DNA from: Cocos nucifera
Taxonomy: Eukaryota > Streptophyta > Magnoliopsida > Arecales > Arecaceae
Direction: 5' to 3'
Length of the DNA stretch: 64,000 bases
Assembly (NCBI GenBank): GCA_006176705.1
Contig: QRFJ01000294.1
Span: forward strand, 682,001-746,000
Shown: positions 12,201 through 22,766 of the stretch, piece by piece
Numbering within the stretch: the stretch's first letter is position 1
Layout of the letters: the number at the start of each line of letters is the position of its first letter
Notes under the pieces: generated by a model
The model's input: the letters and a program-made list of their open reading frames with translations, nothing else
Database searches by the model: none
Told to the model about the DNA's origin: nothing
Made by a program: the position numbers and the translations under genes

Positions 12201-15200
12201 TTGGCAAGATCGCTACTATGGACCAACTCTGTATTCACTTTAGATAAGACCTCGTCGAATCTCCCCGACTACACCAATAGTTGAGTGAGAAAACGGTGAC
12301 TTGGCAAAATTTGTTGCCAAGGATTGACTTCATACTAACTTTGGATATTACGACTTTGGATTGACCTCGAATGTTTTTTTGTTGCCAAAATTTGTTGCCA
12401 AGGATTGATTCCTTGGGGTCGGCTCAACCCCGAGACCCATCCATCTTCTGGATATTTCTCTTTGAGGGAACCAGGAAGCTTGCTTAGGGAGGATGATAGC
12501 CTTGTGGAAAGGTCCAAGATCTTCTTGAAGGGCTTGATGCCAAGAAGACCCACTAAGCTATCACTCGCTCCTCATCTAGGCCAACGGTTGATGCTACTGC
12601 ACTCTGGACAGAGTCCACATCGAGGTGATGGAATTTAATAATAGATCTTGCTGGTGGTGAGTCTCCAATAGCATCCTCCATATTAATGGAGGCTATAGTT
12701 CCACATCTTCCATGGTGATGACGATTGTCAATTCCTCCTACACCAAGATGCTATGCCTGCAGGCGCACCTCTTCTAGACACCTTGTGGCCAGATGGGGGG
12801 TAGGGGACAACCCCTCCATGTTGAAGCAAACGCAGGCGATCGTTGTGCCCCTGGTGGAAGACTACAATGATGACATCATGAAGATTGAAGGAAATGGACT
12901 TGATCTCGGACAATAGCCCATCCCCTCCATTTATAGGGGACTTGGGCGGGAATGCACCCCTTCACCTCCTAGGCTACGTGCCAGGTGTCACAACCCTAGC
13001 AGCTCTAGAAGTTGCACCTTCTAGGGGAAAGTGCCTCAGGTGCTCCTTTTGACAAAATGTCATTTCAAGGATTACAAACATTAAGGATCATGCGCATCAA
13101 GACCATCGAATCACAGACTCCTCGTCGCACCGCCCCCAAAATGAGCCACGTGGGTCGATCCGTGAGGCACAGCTTAGGGCCTACCAACGTTCAGCACATG
13201 GCAAACTCCGATGAGCCTGGAAGTAATTTTCGATCTCCTTTTCCAAACCATTACATGACAGTGCTTCGAACTCCCCATTCTTCGTAATTGCAGTGGGAAT
13301 GGTGAAGTGATGTTTTAATAAGGCACCAAGATTTCCTCCATCAAATACCGTGGAATAAATACTCCGAGGAGAAGCTTGGATCGATCGCTGAAGACCAACC
13401 TCATAATGAACTACTTCATCCGAAGTGATGAAACTACTTCGGACTCGGAAGTTGGGGGCAAGTGTTGTGGAGGTTATCGGCCATTCGACCTATCCTTCCC
13501 CTCCTCGGATCCTGATTGAGCATTCACCGACGACTCGATGAGACTACCTTGGATGCTAGAGAGAGATCCAAGAAATCAAGGTGAAGCGACCTCACATCAT
13601 TGGCTTCTACTTGATCTTCGAATTGGACATTTATTGACCCTAAGGTCAGGATCCAACCAACGATAGGAAATGAGGCCCAATAACCTACACGGGCGCTGAT
13701 ACGTCCAAGGCAGAGCTTCAGTTCTGCACCAACCTCAAACTATCGACGTATTCAGCTACATGGGCAATTCTTGGAATCTCTCAAGAACTTTCAGAATATA
13801 GGCATGACCCGCAACTGACATCCATGACTAATAATTTTGATTCATAGATTAGTGGGAGGATTCTCTGTCTTAATGGCCTATCAGGTTGAGGCCTAGCGAC
13901 CTAGGAAATTAGGGCCTAATGGCCTACCAGATTCTAGTGTAAGAACCTACAGCACCACCTCTATATAAAAAGGTAACAAGGAGACCTTAAATAAGTCCAA
14001 CTCCAGAGAACACCTTCGGCGCTTTTGCTCTCCTTCTCCCTTTTCTCTGTTGTTCTCAAGCTCAGCTGATTTAAGCATCGAGAGGTCCCTCACTGGAAAA
14101 CCTTTGGTGAGAGTGGACTTGTCTTGCATGTCTTATCTGAGTGCTCCAATCTTCAGATCTGCACCGAACTCTCAGGTTGGAAGGAGTCCAACCTCAGCCA
14201 CAATTGCCTCACACCGGAGCCTTGTAGCAATAGTTTCTTTCTGTTTTGCCAAGGATCTCACAACATAAATGTGAGTGCATGCCTGATGTTCTTGAACCTA
14301 AAATTATATTTGTGAGTTCTGATTTTGTTATTGAAGGACATTGATCTGTATATATAGAGTTTGAGGAAACACCTCTGTTGGTGAAATGAAGGATTATGGT
14401 ATTGATGGGATTTTAGGCAGAAGGATTCTGAAGCTAATCTATTGATTCTTTTTCTTTTTCTAGGCACATTTACATTACCATCTTGTGTCTCTAGGCTCTC
14501 CTCTTTCTTGTAATCAATAAATTAACTTAGCATCAGCTTCACATTGTGCTGCTTCTGGGTTATTTTTTAATGTTTTCTTTTGGATGTAAGATCAGCTATC
14601 AATGATTAAGAATGTAGTGGGAAATTTTTGCATTTTTTAATTTTTATGCTTTTTGAAGCAAATCAATGGCCATATCAAAATAGAGTCATGATGTACACAT
14701 GTTAGCCAGGAATAGTGTTTAGAGGCCAACTTAAGTTAATTCTGTCCTATTTTCTTGTTATTTTTCGTTTTTACTTCTTCTTAATCATTGTTTACTAATA
14801 ATTCTATAGGTTGATTAAGGTTGTCATGGTCAGAAGTCAAATATTTGAAAGTGAGTTTTGGTAATGGGGAATCATTTGGACATGGGGTTTTGGAAGTCCA
14901 CCAAAAAATTAGAAAAATATTAGAAATGTTAGAAAATGATATAAATAGAAAACTCAAGAATAACAAGTGGTATTATAAAAAAAAGAGAGGAGTATTTCAT
15001 ATATTACCTATAAGTATTTTATAAGTCAGTTGTCAATCAGTAATAGTTATTCTAGTGAATCATTAAAGAACTCTTTTGTCAAAATTTTGTAAATAATACA
15101 ACTGCTTAAGGGTAATAGGGACTCAATTGGCTAATTAAAAGCTTCATGAAATTGTGACTATTTTTAACTGATATTTATGGTATATTGCTTATGTCGCATA

Positions 15201-18200
15201 ATCATCGGACACCATGCCTCTTGGTTTTTGTCAAAAAAACTTGAGATTGTTTACTTTTTTTTATTGTTTTCTTTCCCCTTTGTTACCAAATTAAGTTGAG
15301 TTTACTCCTACAAGAAAAATAATAGTGGGCTTTATTTTGGATTGTGATGGCTAAGGATTCATGTCTTGATAGTGCTGGTGTGCCTTGTTGGTATCCGACC
15401 ATTGTATGAAGAAAACGGTATTCAAGACCAGGGTTCATGATACTGGTGCATACCACCTCATACGGGGCATATTAAACCAACACTCATACAGGGGGTATAC
15501 CAGGTATGTGTAAGTCAAGTTGACTTAAGTACCAGGCATGCCAACACCATACCAACCTGTTGCTATTACAAGGTCCACTACCAAGATCCCAAACCTTGCT
15601 TAGGATAGGCGCAAAATATCAGTTCCCTCTTGACCGGGATATATTGACTATCTTAGTCCATCCTGCCCATCCCAGTTATGTCTTGACACCTGGGATGATG
15701 CATTGGGAAAGTCTAGACAAATCGGAACAGACCGGGACTTTTTTCGCCATTTTTCCTTTTTATTCTTGTTTTTGATGACTGTTTTGGTTTGCCTTGACAG
15801 TATCATTCTGTTCCAGTTATGTACTGCTGCAGGAGCAAACTGACATGCGGCCCAATATGGAGATTTAAACCCTTGGTAATGATTGTTGAAACAACAATAG
15901 AATAGCTGAGTTCAAAAGGTTGGTATATTCTCCAGCATTCGGTAAAATTGCCATCAGCTATAGCCTGTGGACTCAATGATGTGAACAAAATGTGAAAGGA
16001 TAGGTTAAGTGCAATGGCTGCTATTCATTTTTGCAAGAAAATGGCATGGTTTTCTTGGTGCAATTTTGTTTGTGATCTTTTTAAACCATGAAATATGTAT
16101 GTTTTATGATTTACCTGATACAACAAAGATGGAAGCATGCACCATTGTTAGATGATATCATGTTAAGCATCACTGCTTCAGAGATGATGCATAATCAAAT
16201 AGCAGACATACACATAATGTTATTCATACATATAGTCAGATAAGGGTTTATATAGGATTTATGCATGCACTGAAGCTAGTCTGTATCGTTGTCCTTGTTA
16301 TAATGTAGGAAGCTGATGCATGAACTCATAGATGAAAGATTCTTGTTGATGTTTTAAATAAAACCAGGAGACTTAATGCTGAGTGCTTAAGCTGGTATGT
16401 TTGACAATTTTAGGGCCTTTAATTTATATTACTAAAAATGTTTATATCTGATCTATTTGATAAAAAATTCGTATAAATGTGTTTGATTTTCTATGTTTCT
16501 AGGATGTATTCTAGACTTGTTTTTATGTTCTTTGCACAATACCAGGAAATAAAGATTTTTGTTTGTGTAAATATTCAGCTATTAATATTAGCATACTGGT
16601 AATTGGTTGTGTTGTGGTGTACGAGGGAGGGCATCATTAGTCCCACATTGGTTGAGTCAAGGAAAACTCTAACTTATATAGGATAGGGCCTTCTCTCCCT
16701 CGTGAGGCACCTTTTGAAGGGCAAAACCATGAGGCCCTATGCCATAGCGGCCAGAGGCTGAAGCGGACAATACCTCATATATATGAGAGAGGAGACCGAT
16801 CCGCCTGAGCCATAAGCCCTGGACCGTAACATTGGCATGCCAGGTAGGGGCCGATGTATCTCTTACGGACTATAGTGCGGCTTCTGCAACCTTGCTCAAA
16901 GTCTCTCTTGACTAGAGGGCTATGTTGTGGTGTAGGAGGGAAGGTATCATTAGTTCCACATTGGTTGTAAGTCAAGAAAGATTCTGGTTTATATAGGATG
17001 GGACCTTCTCTCCCTCATGAGATACCTTTTGAAGGGCAAAACCGTGAGGTCTTGCACCATAATGGTTAGAGGCCGGAGTGGACAATAACTTTTGTATGCA
17101 AAGGCGAAGACCAACTCGCCCGAGCCACCAGCCTTTGACCACAACAGGTTGTTCCCCTAGCTACTTGGTGAAGACCACACTATAATGTGAATTTTCATTT
17201 ATTTCCTTTTTCTATTTGCTTCAGTTATCCATACTTGTGATTCTGTGTTTCTTTCCTTTTATTTTTTTTTTTTCAGAATTCATGGTTGCGAGCACTTGTT
17301 ACAGTAGAATTTGCAATATTGCCATTCTGTCATACTAGGCTGGTTATTCTCCATATATGCTTTTGTTTCAGGGGTGGTGAGACTCTTAATTTTGATCTCT
17401 GAAGATACATGCTTTCCTATTTAGTTATAGAAGGCATTTTTCACTGTAACAGAGTTTCTTATATCTTTTAATATTTTTGTCAGGTGGTAGCGGTGGTTTA
17501 TGCAATCATGACAACAAGATCATTGGATCTAAATTGGCAGATGAGGGCAGTTCGAGTTTTGCCTATGTTTGTTTTACCTGCTTTATCTTCTGTTGTCTAT
17601 TCAACCCTCGTAAGCTTCACAAGGATGCGTAAATATCTCAAACTCTAAACTCAGCCTGAATTATCATTTAATCTTCATATTTACTGTATGTACGTATGTA
17701 TGTACCCTGGAATGTACTTTTATGATGGTGAGAAGACCTTTTTTTTACCAAGACCTTTGTTTGGTTAACTTCTTCCCCCTTTTTCTGAACACTATGCAGT
17801 ACAATGAAGACTTTCATGATGGCATATGGCTTGGAAGTTCAATTTTTTTGTTTTTGGCTATGATTTTGACGCGCAAGGGGCTTTCATGGAAATATATTTC
17901 TTTTCAGCAATAAATACAAATTCACATACTTGACATGTTTAGTTCTTTATAGGATGCTTAAGCAGAAAACTCTCCTTCACATCTCTAAATTCTAATGCTA
18001 AAGATCATTAAATATTCAAATTTTGAGTAGGAGGCATTTCACCATGGCTTGCTAATTTCTTTAATGAATTTTCTTCCTTCAGTCTTGATATATTATTTTA
18101 AAGTTTCAGCACCTTATGGCAAAAATGTTTTCACTTAAATAAAGTCCTTCAGGATACAGGAGGATCTATATTAATAAAGTTGGATGTCGTAGTTTATCCT

Positions 18201-21200
18201 TTGTGCTGGAATATTCTCCTTGCATTCATTGTCATATTATCGATCAACTAAAACTCCATTCGGGTTAAACAAAGGCTTGGAGCTTGCATCAATGTATCAT
18301 TTGAACCAGTCCTTAAAAATATCGTGGAGATGTCAGCAAGTCTTCAAAGTCCCAAAAACAACATAACATGTGTCAGTGTTGGTTGTGCCAAAATGATGGT
18401 GTTCTAGAAATATTTGGATACTTCATGATGTAATAATATGCATCATGGTCACATGTTCAAAAGAAATCTATTAGTATCACAAAAAATTACATCCATGATG
18501 GATGATACTGGCAGATTTAATTGACTCCAAATCATCTCTGGCATACCTAAATGAGACTTACCGTTCTGTTAAGATAACCATAACCATGATCTCATTCTTG
18601 TCATCTAGGATTAATGATGGGATAGAAATTCACAGTTTGGTAAAACCTTGAGAGAAACAAAATGCAAATGAAACAGAATGTTCCAACAACAATGGACATG
18701 CTTTAAGATTATATCTGAGTAAACAATGATCTTCATATAAAAGTTTATGAGATTTTAGTAAAACAGGGGCTTTTCTGTGTAATATGTATTGTAGTTAGTA
18801 GGAATGTGAATTGGTTGGTGGACCCTTTGATTTTACATCATCACCCAAAACTTTGGTTACGTTGGGCAATCTATGTGGCTAATAAGTTATCTCTTGCATG
18901 GAATCCCTATGTACAGGTCTGCAGGATTTGTCATTCTTACTCTGCTGAGCCCACTTTCTCAATTTTAAGCAAGCTCCAGAGAAAGCTTAGTTGATCATGA
19001 TTTATGATTAATCTTTCTTTTCTTTTTTGTTGTTTAAGAAAGATATCACCTGGCTCTTTTTCTATTGATTCCTTTCTGTGCTCTCAACAATACTCCAATC
19101 TTCCCGATAAGTACTAGGGTGAAATGCACACCTCTAATAGAAGGATAATTTCATTACATCTTTGCAAGCCAACAGAAATAACTGTATCCACAATAGACAA
19201 ACTGGTCCTGCTTTATTTGTGGTGGCTTTACTGAGTCCGGTTGGTTAATATTTATTAAGTCCTTGATGAATTCAAAAAACTTTAATCCTTCACATCTCCA
19301 GTTTAGTTTTCTTAGCTTGCTGCTGTATTCCTTAACCCTTCATTTTCCTGTTTCTTCCATGTGGGTCCCTTGCTTTCCTTAGGCTACTGCAGTTCTTCAT
19401 TGTATTCGGTCTTCCCATCCCAAAGGGCTCTGTTTCTTTACCATTGATTTCTGAAACTTCTACTAAAGATATAATTCACTGGCTGAGTAACGGCATGTAA
19501 CTAGTCTCCTAAGGTACATGTTTTGTAACAAAGTTTTGCAAGATATCAAATGAGTTTTCTTTTTTCCCTTTTTCTGTGCTTGTGAATATGGCTACCCAGA
19601 TGTGGTCTGCCTTGAGTAGATCATTTAGACCTGCTTGCTTCAAATATTTTTTTAATGCAGAATTTTCTTTGATGGACTTATCAACATATATCTGAAAAGT
19701 GCATCTTTTTTCCTTTTTCTTTCCTTTCTTCAATTTTCTTCCTTAGAATCTCTTTGTTTCAGTTATCTTAAAGTATTTTTGTTTGCTTAGAGTTGAATTT
19801 GTCTTATCAGAATGGATGTTGATGTTTATGTTGTTGTACCTGATATCCTGTAATATTTCTTGTGGTCGGATGTTATTTGAGTTTACTAAAAATTTCATGT
19901 GTAATTTAACCTTTCTAGCAGTTTCTTATGCTGACATATTTCCTGAGAATCGATGGATTTTATTGGTGTTTTTTATTTCTTTTTTTTTTTTCGAGCTTGT
20001 GAGATGCTTCTTAAGGATCTTGCTGATTTTTACAAGTTTTGGTAGTTGTTTATGTTTGTGATTTTGTGTGATTCATTGTGATACCTTATTTGATTGGGCA
20101 TTCAAGCTGATTAAGATTTTAATTTCCTGCTGGCAGTTGATCGCAAGGACCAGAAAACACTTGAAAGGCTACGTGCTGAGAGGAAAGCAAAAATTGATGA
20201 GCTTAAAGAGAGAACGAATTATTACACCACACAAGAACTTATTCAGGTGATTAGCTAAAGTTTATCATGTACTACTATGTTGTTCCTTCCTCTGTTCATC
20301 ATATTTTCAAAGCTAGGATACGTGCTTGAATATTATATGCTGCATCTATATTATTATTATGTATTGTTATTTTTAATATGCATCCAAACTAAGTTCCTGC
20401 AATTAACATCCGATGTTATATCTTGTGTATTATCCTGAAGGTGGGATTGATAACTTAGATAACAACTCCTAAGTATACTACTCTTAATTCCATAATAATA
20501 ATAATAATAATATTGCATTCATCTACTAATGTGAATTAGGCTCGGACTGGTTATAAAATGAAGTCTTTGAGAGCCTGGGTCCGATTTTTTATGTATTCTG
20601 CTACCATGGTGCTGGGATGGTTTCGTTTAGTATTGACTTGGTGCCTCTTCATATTCAGAAATATGACCTCGATCCTGCTGCAAAAGCTGCAGCAGCAACC
20701 GTTCTCGCATCCAAATTGGGGGCAGATTCTGGTTTGAAAGTCTGTGTCGGAGATGAATCTAAAAACAATGCACCGTCAGCAAAAAGCAGTGATGTTGTGC
20801 TGGTGCAATTTGATGGGCTCCGGAATAGGAAACAATCTCATGCAAGAAGCCATAACACTGGGAGCTCCAATACTCAAGTGGTCAATGAAACTTTCAGGGA
20901 GTCTGGAGGCGACAGCCAAGAAGTTGCAGTTCAGTCTCAGAAGGTTGTGGAACATTTTAAAGGTTCAAGCCCTAACAATGGTGGATGGATTGCACGTATC
21001 GCTGCTCTGCTCGTGGGCGAGGATCCATCGCAGTCTTATGCACTCATATGCGGCAACTGCCACATGCATAATGGTGCATAAAATAAATATCATGCTCTTT
21101 TAGTAGTTAATAATAAATTCGTGCAACATTCATTTATTCCATGTAATGCGAGTAATTGATTCGGTGGTTGGATATGCAGGGCTGGCCAGGAAAGAGGATT

Positions 21201-21433
21201 TTCCATACATAACGTATTACTGTCCCCACTGCCATGCTTTGAACACATCAAAGCAATCGGACGAGCATGGTACAGCATCCAGTTCTGGCACTACCAGTCC
21301 ATCTTCTCCGGTTGATGGCAATCGTGCTTGCCATGCTGCGACGGGGACCGAAGTCATGGAGGACATGACAAATGCTCTGGAGGCCTCTGTGGGAGGGAAT
21401 GATGAGAAATTACGTGCCGTTCAGGCTGGTTGA
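2962..21433 (+). CDS. LNP: Lunapark-type ER three-way-junction protein (five exons)
   Basis: Joined exons 2962-3219, 17484-17628, 20137-20246, 20659-21073 and 21180-21433 give 393 residues, close to the roughly 400 of plant Lunapark proteins; all introns are GT-AG and all phases agree. Two hydrophobic segments (about residues 74-95 and 107-131) form the membrane hairpin. A charged, probably coiled stretch follows (about 135-170). The C-terminal Lunapark zinc ribbon has C302-x2-C305 and C324-x2-C327, split by the last intron. In the known family these proteins sit in the endoplasmic reticulum membrane and stabilise three-way tubule junctions; plant members also act with the RHD3/atlastin GTPase. 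The ATG at 2962 is the first in-frame ATG after the leader and has G at -3 and G at +4. The C-terminal tail after the ribbon (about 330-393) is low-complexity Ser/Thr/Gly. Intron 1 is 14.3 kb because of nested mobile elements. Confidence 0.93.
3722..4019. mobile_element. MITE-like inverted-repeat element (Tourist/Harbinger type suspected)
   Basis: About 300 bp in LNP intron 1. The left end reads GGCATGTTTGGTTGGGG, and the right end read backwards reads GGGAGCATTTGGTTTG. Interior words such as CCCATTC, CATTCC and GGAATGGG are repeated in both orientations, so the segment can fold back. No coding capacity. TWA-type flanking trinucleotides are only approximate (TAG left, TAA right), so the superfamily call is tentative. 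Confidence 0.5.
4020..5004. other. LNP intron 1 sequence, nothing recognised
   Basis: Unique-looking AT-rich intron DNA between the MITE and the copia derivative. No protein-like frame, terminal repeat or RNA gene was seen. Confidence 0.6.
5005..5349 (-). repeat. 3' LTR of the deleted copia element
   Basis: This 345-bp LTR begins TGTTAGAGTG on the - strand (at 5349) and ends in CA (5005-5006 read as TG on +). It adjoins the polypurine tract at 5350. Confidence 0.88.
5355..5735 (-). pseudogene. gag start joined to pol end (copia remnant)
   Basis: The - strand frame 5730-5422 begins with a short gag-like portion including TTIKVNGKNYLV, similar to the start of copia gag proteins. Downstream (about 5455-5360) a frame reads QAADVFTKPL and later LEMLDIYDPQLEGV, the characteristic last residues of copia RNase H, with one stop between. 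Everything between gag start and RNase H end has been deleted. This is not a functional gene. Confidence 0.75.
6014..6335 (-). repeat. 5' LTR of the deleted copia element
   Basis: A 322-bp LTR matching the 3' copy with small gaps. The terminal CA is mutated to TA at the primer-binding-site end. It adjoins the tRNA-iMet-type binding site at 6001-6013. Confidence 0.88.
6336..8123. other. LNP intron 1 sequence, mostly unrecognised
   Basis: No protein-like frame. A stretch at about 6790-6960 is relatively GC-rich and repeats words such as GCCTAGGTG and TGCCTGGGTG in both orientations; it may be a small fold-back repeat, but no clear ends were found. Confidence 0.5.
8124..8870 (+). repeat. 5' LTR of the Tat-like element
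   Basis: A 747-bp LTR starting TGTTGTGG and ending AGCAACA. A TATA-like TATATAAAGAGG lies near 8598. The copy at 13463-14232 matches over its whole length with scattered substitutions. Confidence 0.87.
8908..11266 (+). pseudogene. Degenerate gypsy gag, split by an insertion
   Basis: Reading begins at the ATG at 8908 (MERDHHKNKSAQ), then shifts frame repeatedly. The block at about 9480-9746 carries a Retrotrans_gag-like run (EPYDGSLDPFNHLEGSKALI, later LFIAHFGNNQA) with in-frame stops. After a 0.94-kb insertion gag resumes at about 10692 (EEGESLHNYVVPFKA). It ends with a histidine/cysteine motif CCCFHHDHNYDTKEC followed by LKNEIEALIRRG (11057-11266), typical of the gag C-terminus of this gypsy group. 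Several stops and frameshifts make it non-functional. Confidence 0.8.
9747..10682. mobile_element. Insertion nested in the gypsy gag, possibly MULE- or foldback-type
   Basis: The gag reading frame stops at 9746 and resumes at about 10692. The flanks GCTTTTTCTC (9737-9746) and GCTCTTCTC (10683-10691) look like a 9-10-bp target duplication with a small change, as expected for Mutator-like elements. The ends are partly inverted copies of each other: TTGGTTCGG...CAAACGGACAT near 9818-9842 against the reverse complement of 10588-10618, followed by purine-rich on the left and pyrimidine-rich on the right. The interior is GC-rich (9950-10120, 10320-10520). Its open frames are low-complexity, and no transposase was seen. 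Confidence 0.5.
11821..12210 (+). repeat. About 90-bp tandem repeats in the 3' non-coding part of the gypsy element
   Basis: Five diverged units start at 11821, 11912, 12001, 12077 and 12153 (lengths about 91, 89, 76, 76 and 58). Each has a core like CGATGCTCCTTGTCCTCG, then GAGTCGAGC(A/G)GAGGTCGAGGATGA split over the unit, then GACAATGA-like words, and ends near GACATGGCC. Tandem arrays between the coding region and 3' LTR are known for the Tat lineage. Confidence 0.75.
12211..13448 (+). other. Non-coding 3' region of the Tat-like element
   Basis: No protein-like frame. It leads up to the polypurine tract and 3' LTR. Two short copies of AAATTTGTTGCCAAGGATTGA occur near 12308 and 12386, in part identical for about 20 bases. 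Confidence 0.55.
13463..14232 (+). repeat. 3' LTR of the Tat-like element
   Basis: A 770-bp LTR, the partner of 8124-8870. It is preceded directly by the polypurine tract and followed by GTTTC, the probable target duplication. The terminal CA is mutated to TA. Confidence 0.87.
14233..16609. other. LNP intron 1 sequence, mostly unrecognised
   Basis: No protein-like frame. A segment at about 15370-15760 is richer in GC and rich in words such as GGTATACC, GCATACCACC and ACCATACCAACC. It is probably an old repeat, but no borders could be fixed. The remainder is AT-rich intron. Confidence 0.5.
16610..16831 (+). repeat. 5' LTR of the TRIM
   Basis: A 222-bp repeat containing TTATATAGGATAGGG (16674-16688) as a probable TATA/start region. 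It is preceded by AGTCCCACATTGGTTGAG, a phrase common in plant retroelement LTRs. Confidence 0.88.
16923..17146 (+). repeat. 3' LTR of the TRIM
   Basis: A 224-bp repeat matching the 5' LTR with scattered substitutions, so insertion is not recent. Confidence 0.88.
17484..17628 (+). CDS. LNP: LNP exon 2
   Basis: Encodes residues 87-134 plus one base. It completes the first membrane segment and carries the second. The acceptor is TTGTCAG and the donor ATGC|GTAAAT. An earlier GTAAGC (17610-17615) would cut off part of the conserved SFTRM stretch and break the phase with exon 3, so the later donor was chosen. Confidence 0.9.
17629..20136. other. LNP intron 2
   Basis: A 2.5-kb AT-rich intron. Neither strand shows a protein-like frame, terminal repeat or RNA gene. 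Confidence 0.7.
20137..20246 (+). CDS. LNP: LNP exon 3
   Basis: Encodes residues 135-171, a Lys/Glu/Arg-rich helix typical of the family just after the membrane hairpin (DRKDQKTLERLRAER and onward). It joins exon 2 in phase 1 and ends at CAG|GTGATT. Confidence 0.92.
20247..20658. other. LNP intron 3
   Basis: 412 bp; contains a short (ATA/AAT)n run near 20490-20510. Nothing else was seen. Confidence 0.7.
20659..21073 (+). CDS. LNP: LNP exon 4
   Basis: Encodes residues 172-309. It starts with the family-typical KYDLDPAAKAAAATVLASKL stretch and ends inside the zinc ribbon after the first cysteine pair (C302, C305). The donor is AATG|GTGCAT. Confidence 0.93.
21180..21433 (+). CDS. LNP: LNP exon 5 (last)
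   Basis: Encodes residues 310-393 and the TGA stop. It carries the second cysteine pair of the zinc ribbon (YYCPHCHALN; C324, C327) and the low-complexity C-terminal tail. Intron 4 before it is only 106 bp. Confidence 0.93.
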
Positions 21434-22766
21434 GGATTTTGCATGATTACATGTAAAGTGTTTCTTTTTATCTTCTTGCTTGCTGGAAAGGAAGTGTGAT
21501 AGGGCTGCTTGGTCTTACCCTTTTTAATTGCATATGGTGAAAGGAAAGTAAGGTGCCTGGTTATATATTTACTTTCTGTAAATTTATGTCCCATATAACC
21601 CATGATTCCACATGAATACACACCATGTTATCTTCAGCATCTTAGGCAGAGACTGCTTGTCGTTTATTTATTACGATAGGATCTGCTTGTCTGACCCCTC
21701 ACAGCTGTAGGTGGGATTAAAAACAACTTGCTGCTCGCTGATATAAATTATTGAGGTTTTAGCCTCGTAGGTAATCGTTCTATTCAAGAAGACTTGCTAG
21801 CAGCTTCGACCTAGAGTCCTCAGAGCTTTAGCGCTGATTTATTGCCCTCGGAGGAGGGAGATTCTTTAGGTTATAGACCGTGTGAACGGTATGTTTTGTT
21901 CTTTTCTTTTGTGAACCAATGATGGAGGGATTGGCTTGTGATTGTTTGTGCGCTTTTACGTCTCTGCTTGGACTGGCACCCGATAACCAGTGAAATAAAA
22001 AGAGAGCGTCAGGAGGAATCGTACGTGATCGCTGACCTCTATGAACGCTGCATGGTTGTTAGAGTGCAAGAATCTATTAATCTTCAATGTACGCAGAGGA
22101 TTGGAATTAGGATACTGCGAGCTCTCATTTTCTAAGTTTATCTTTTAACTCATTTCGTGTTCATTCCTCGACTCCTAAGCTTTTATGCGCATGTAGGGAC
22201 GCCAGAAGGAGCGGCTCTTCATTCAATTTCATCAAGGGAATGAAGATTGGGGGAAAAGGCGCAAAAGAAGTTGGGCTGGAACAAGTATATTATTGAAAAA
22301 ATGGGTGACAGAGGATGGCATCTGAAGTGGTAAGCTTCGAGGATGCCATCTGAAAGGAAGTTCTACCCCTTGCTGGGACCGATATCTCCCATGATTTAAA
22401 GGTAGATTTGACTCCCAAGAGAAACTGTTGATGATTATCTCCGATGATTTAAAGGTAGATTTGGCTTCCAAGAGAAACTGTTGATGATTGTAGAGAAGAT
22501 TTGCCAGTTTTGTTCTTGCTAGATTGTCCCGGTGACCGCCATTACAAGAGATATCGATCCTGCCAAAAATGCCGTATTAAGGGTTCCTTCTCTCCATGCT
22601 ACCCAAAATCTTTCAAGGTTGAGGCTGTTGCATTGGCTCCCTCCCAAAGAGCGAGCAATTGATCTCCATTTCATTGGCTCATCAATAAGATGGTCATCCA
22701 AACATGCCTTTGAAGTTATTTATTCTAGGTCATTATGGCAATAGCTAGTGATATTGTATCTGTTCT
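21434..22766 (+). other. LNP 3' UTR and downstream spacer
   Basis: The sequence after the stop is AT-rich, and candidate AATAAA signals occur near 21994. The 3' end of the transcript cannot be fixed. Within 22370-22490 a phrase of about 50 bp (GATTTAAAGGTAGATTTGRC) occurs twice in tandem. No further gene was seen. Confidence 0.55.

Larger units (their letters stand above)
8124..14232 (+). mobile_element. Non-autonomous Ty3/gypsy (Tat-like) retrotransposon lacking pol
   Basis: LTRs 8124-8870 and 13463-14232 both begin TGTTGTGGAGGTTATC. Flanking pentamers are GGTTC (8119-8123) and GTTTC (14233-14237), a target duplication with one mismatch. After the 5' LTR come a primer-binding-like TGGTGTTAGAGGAAGGG (8874-8890), a broken gag (8908-11266) interrupted by an insertion, then a non-coding stretch with about 90-bp tandem repeats (11821-12210), and a polypurine tract (AAGTTGGGGGCAAG, 13449-13462). 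No protease, reverse transcriptase, RNase H or integrase sequence was found in the 2.2 kb between gag and the 3' LTR. The Tat-like label rests on the gag motif and the 3' tandem repeats, known traits of that lineage. Confidence 0.85.
16610..17146 (+). mobile_element. Complete TRIM (terminal-repeat retrotransposon in miniature)
   Basis: Two LTRs of 222 and 224 bp (16610-16831 and 16923-17146) flank an internal domain of only 91 bp. Both begin TGTTGTGG and end in AACA. The internal part starts with TTGGCATGCCAGGTAGGGGC, in the position of a primer-binding site, and ends with a short purine run (AGAGGG) before the second LTR. Perfect 5-bp direct repeats GGTTG flank the element at 16605-16609 and 17147-17151. 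It has no coding capacity, so it must have been mobilised in trans. The primer tRNA was not identified. Confidence 0.9.

Noticed and set aside
17722..17913. Hydrophobic 63-codon frame after LNP exon 2
   Set aside because: It lies just inside intron 2, has no match to Lunapark, and the exon 2-3 junction is fixed by phase and conserved sequence.
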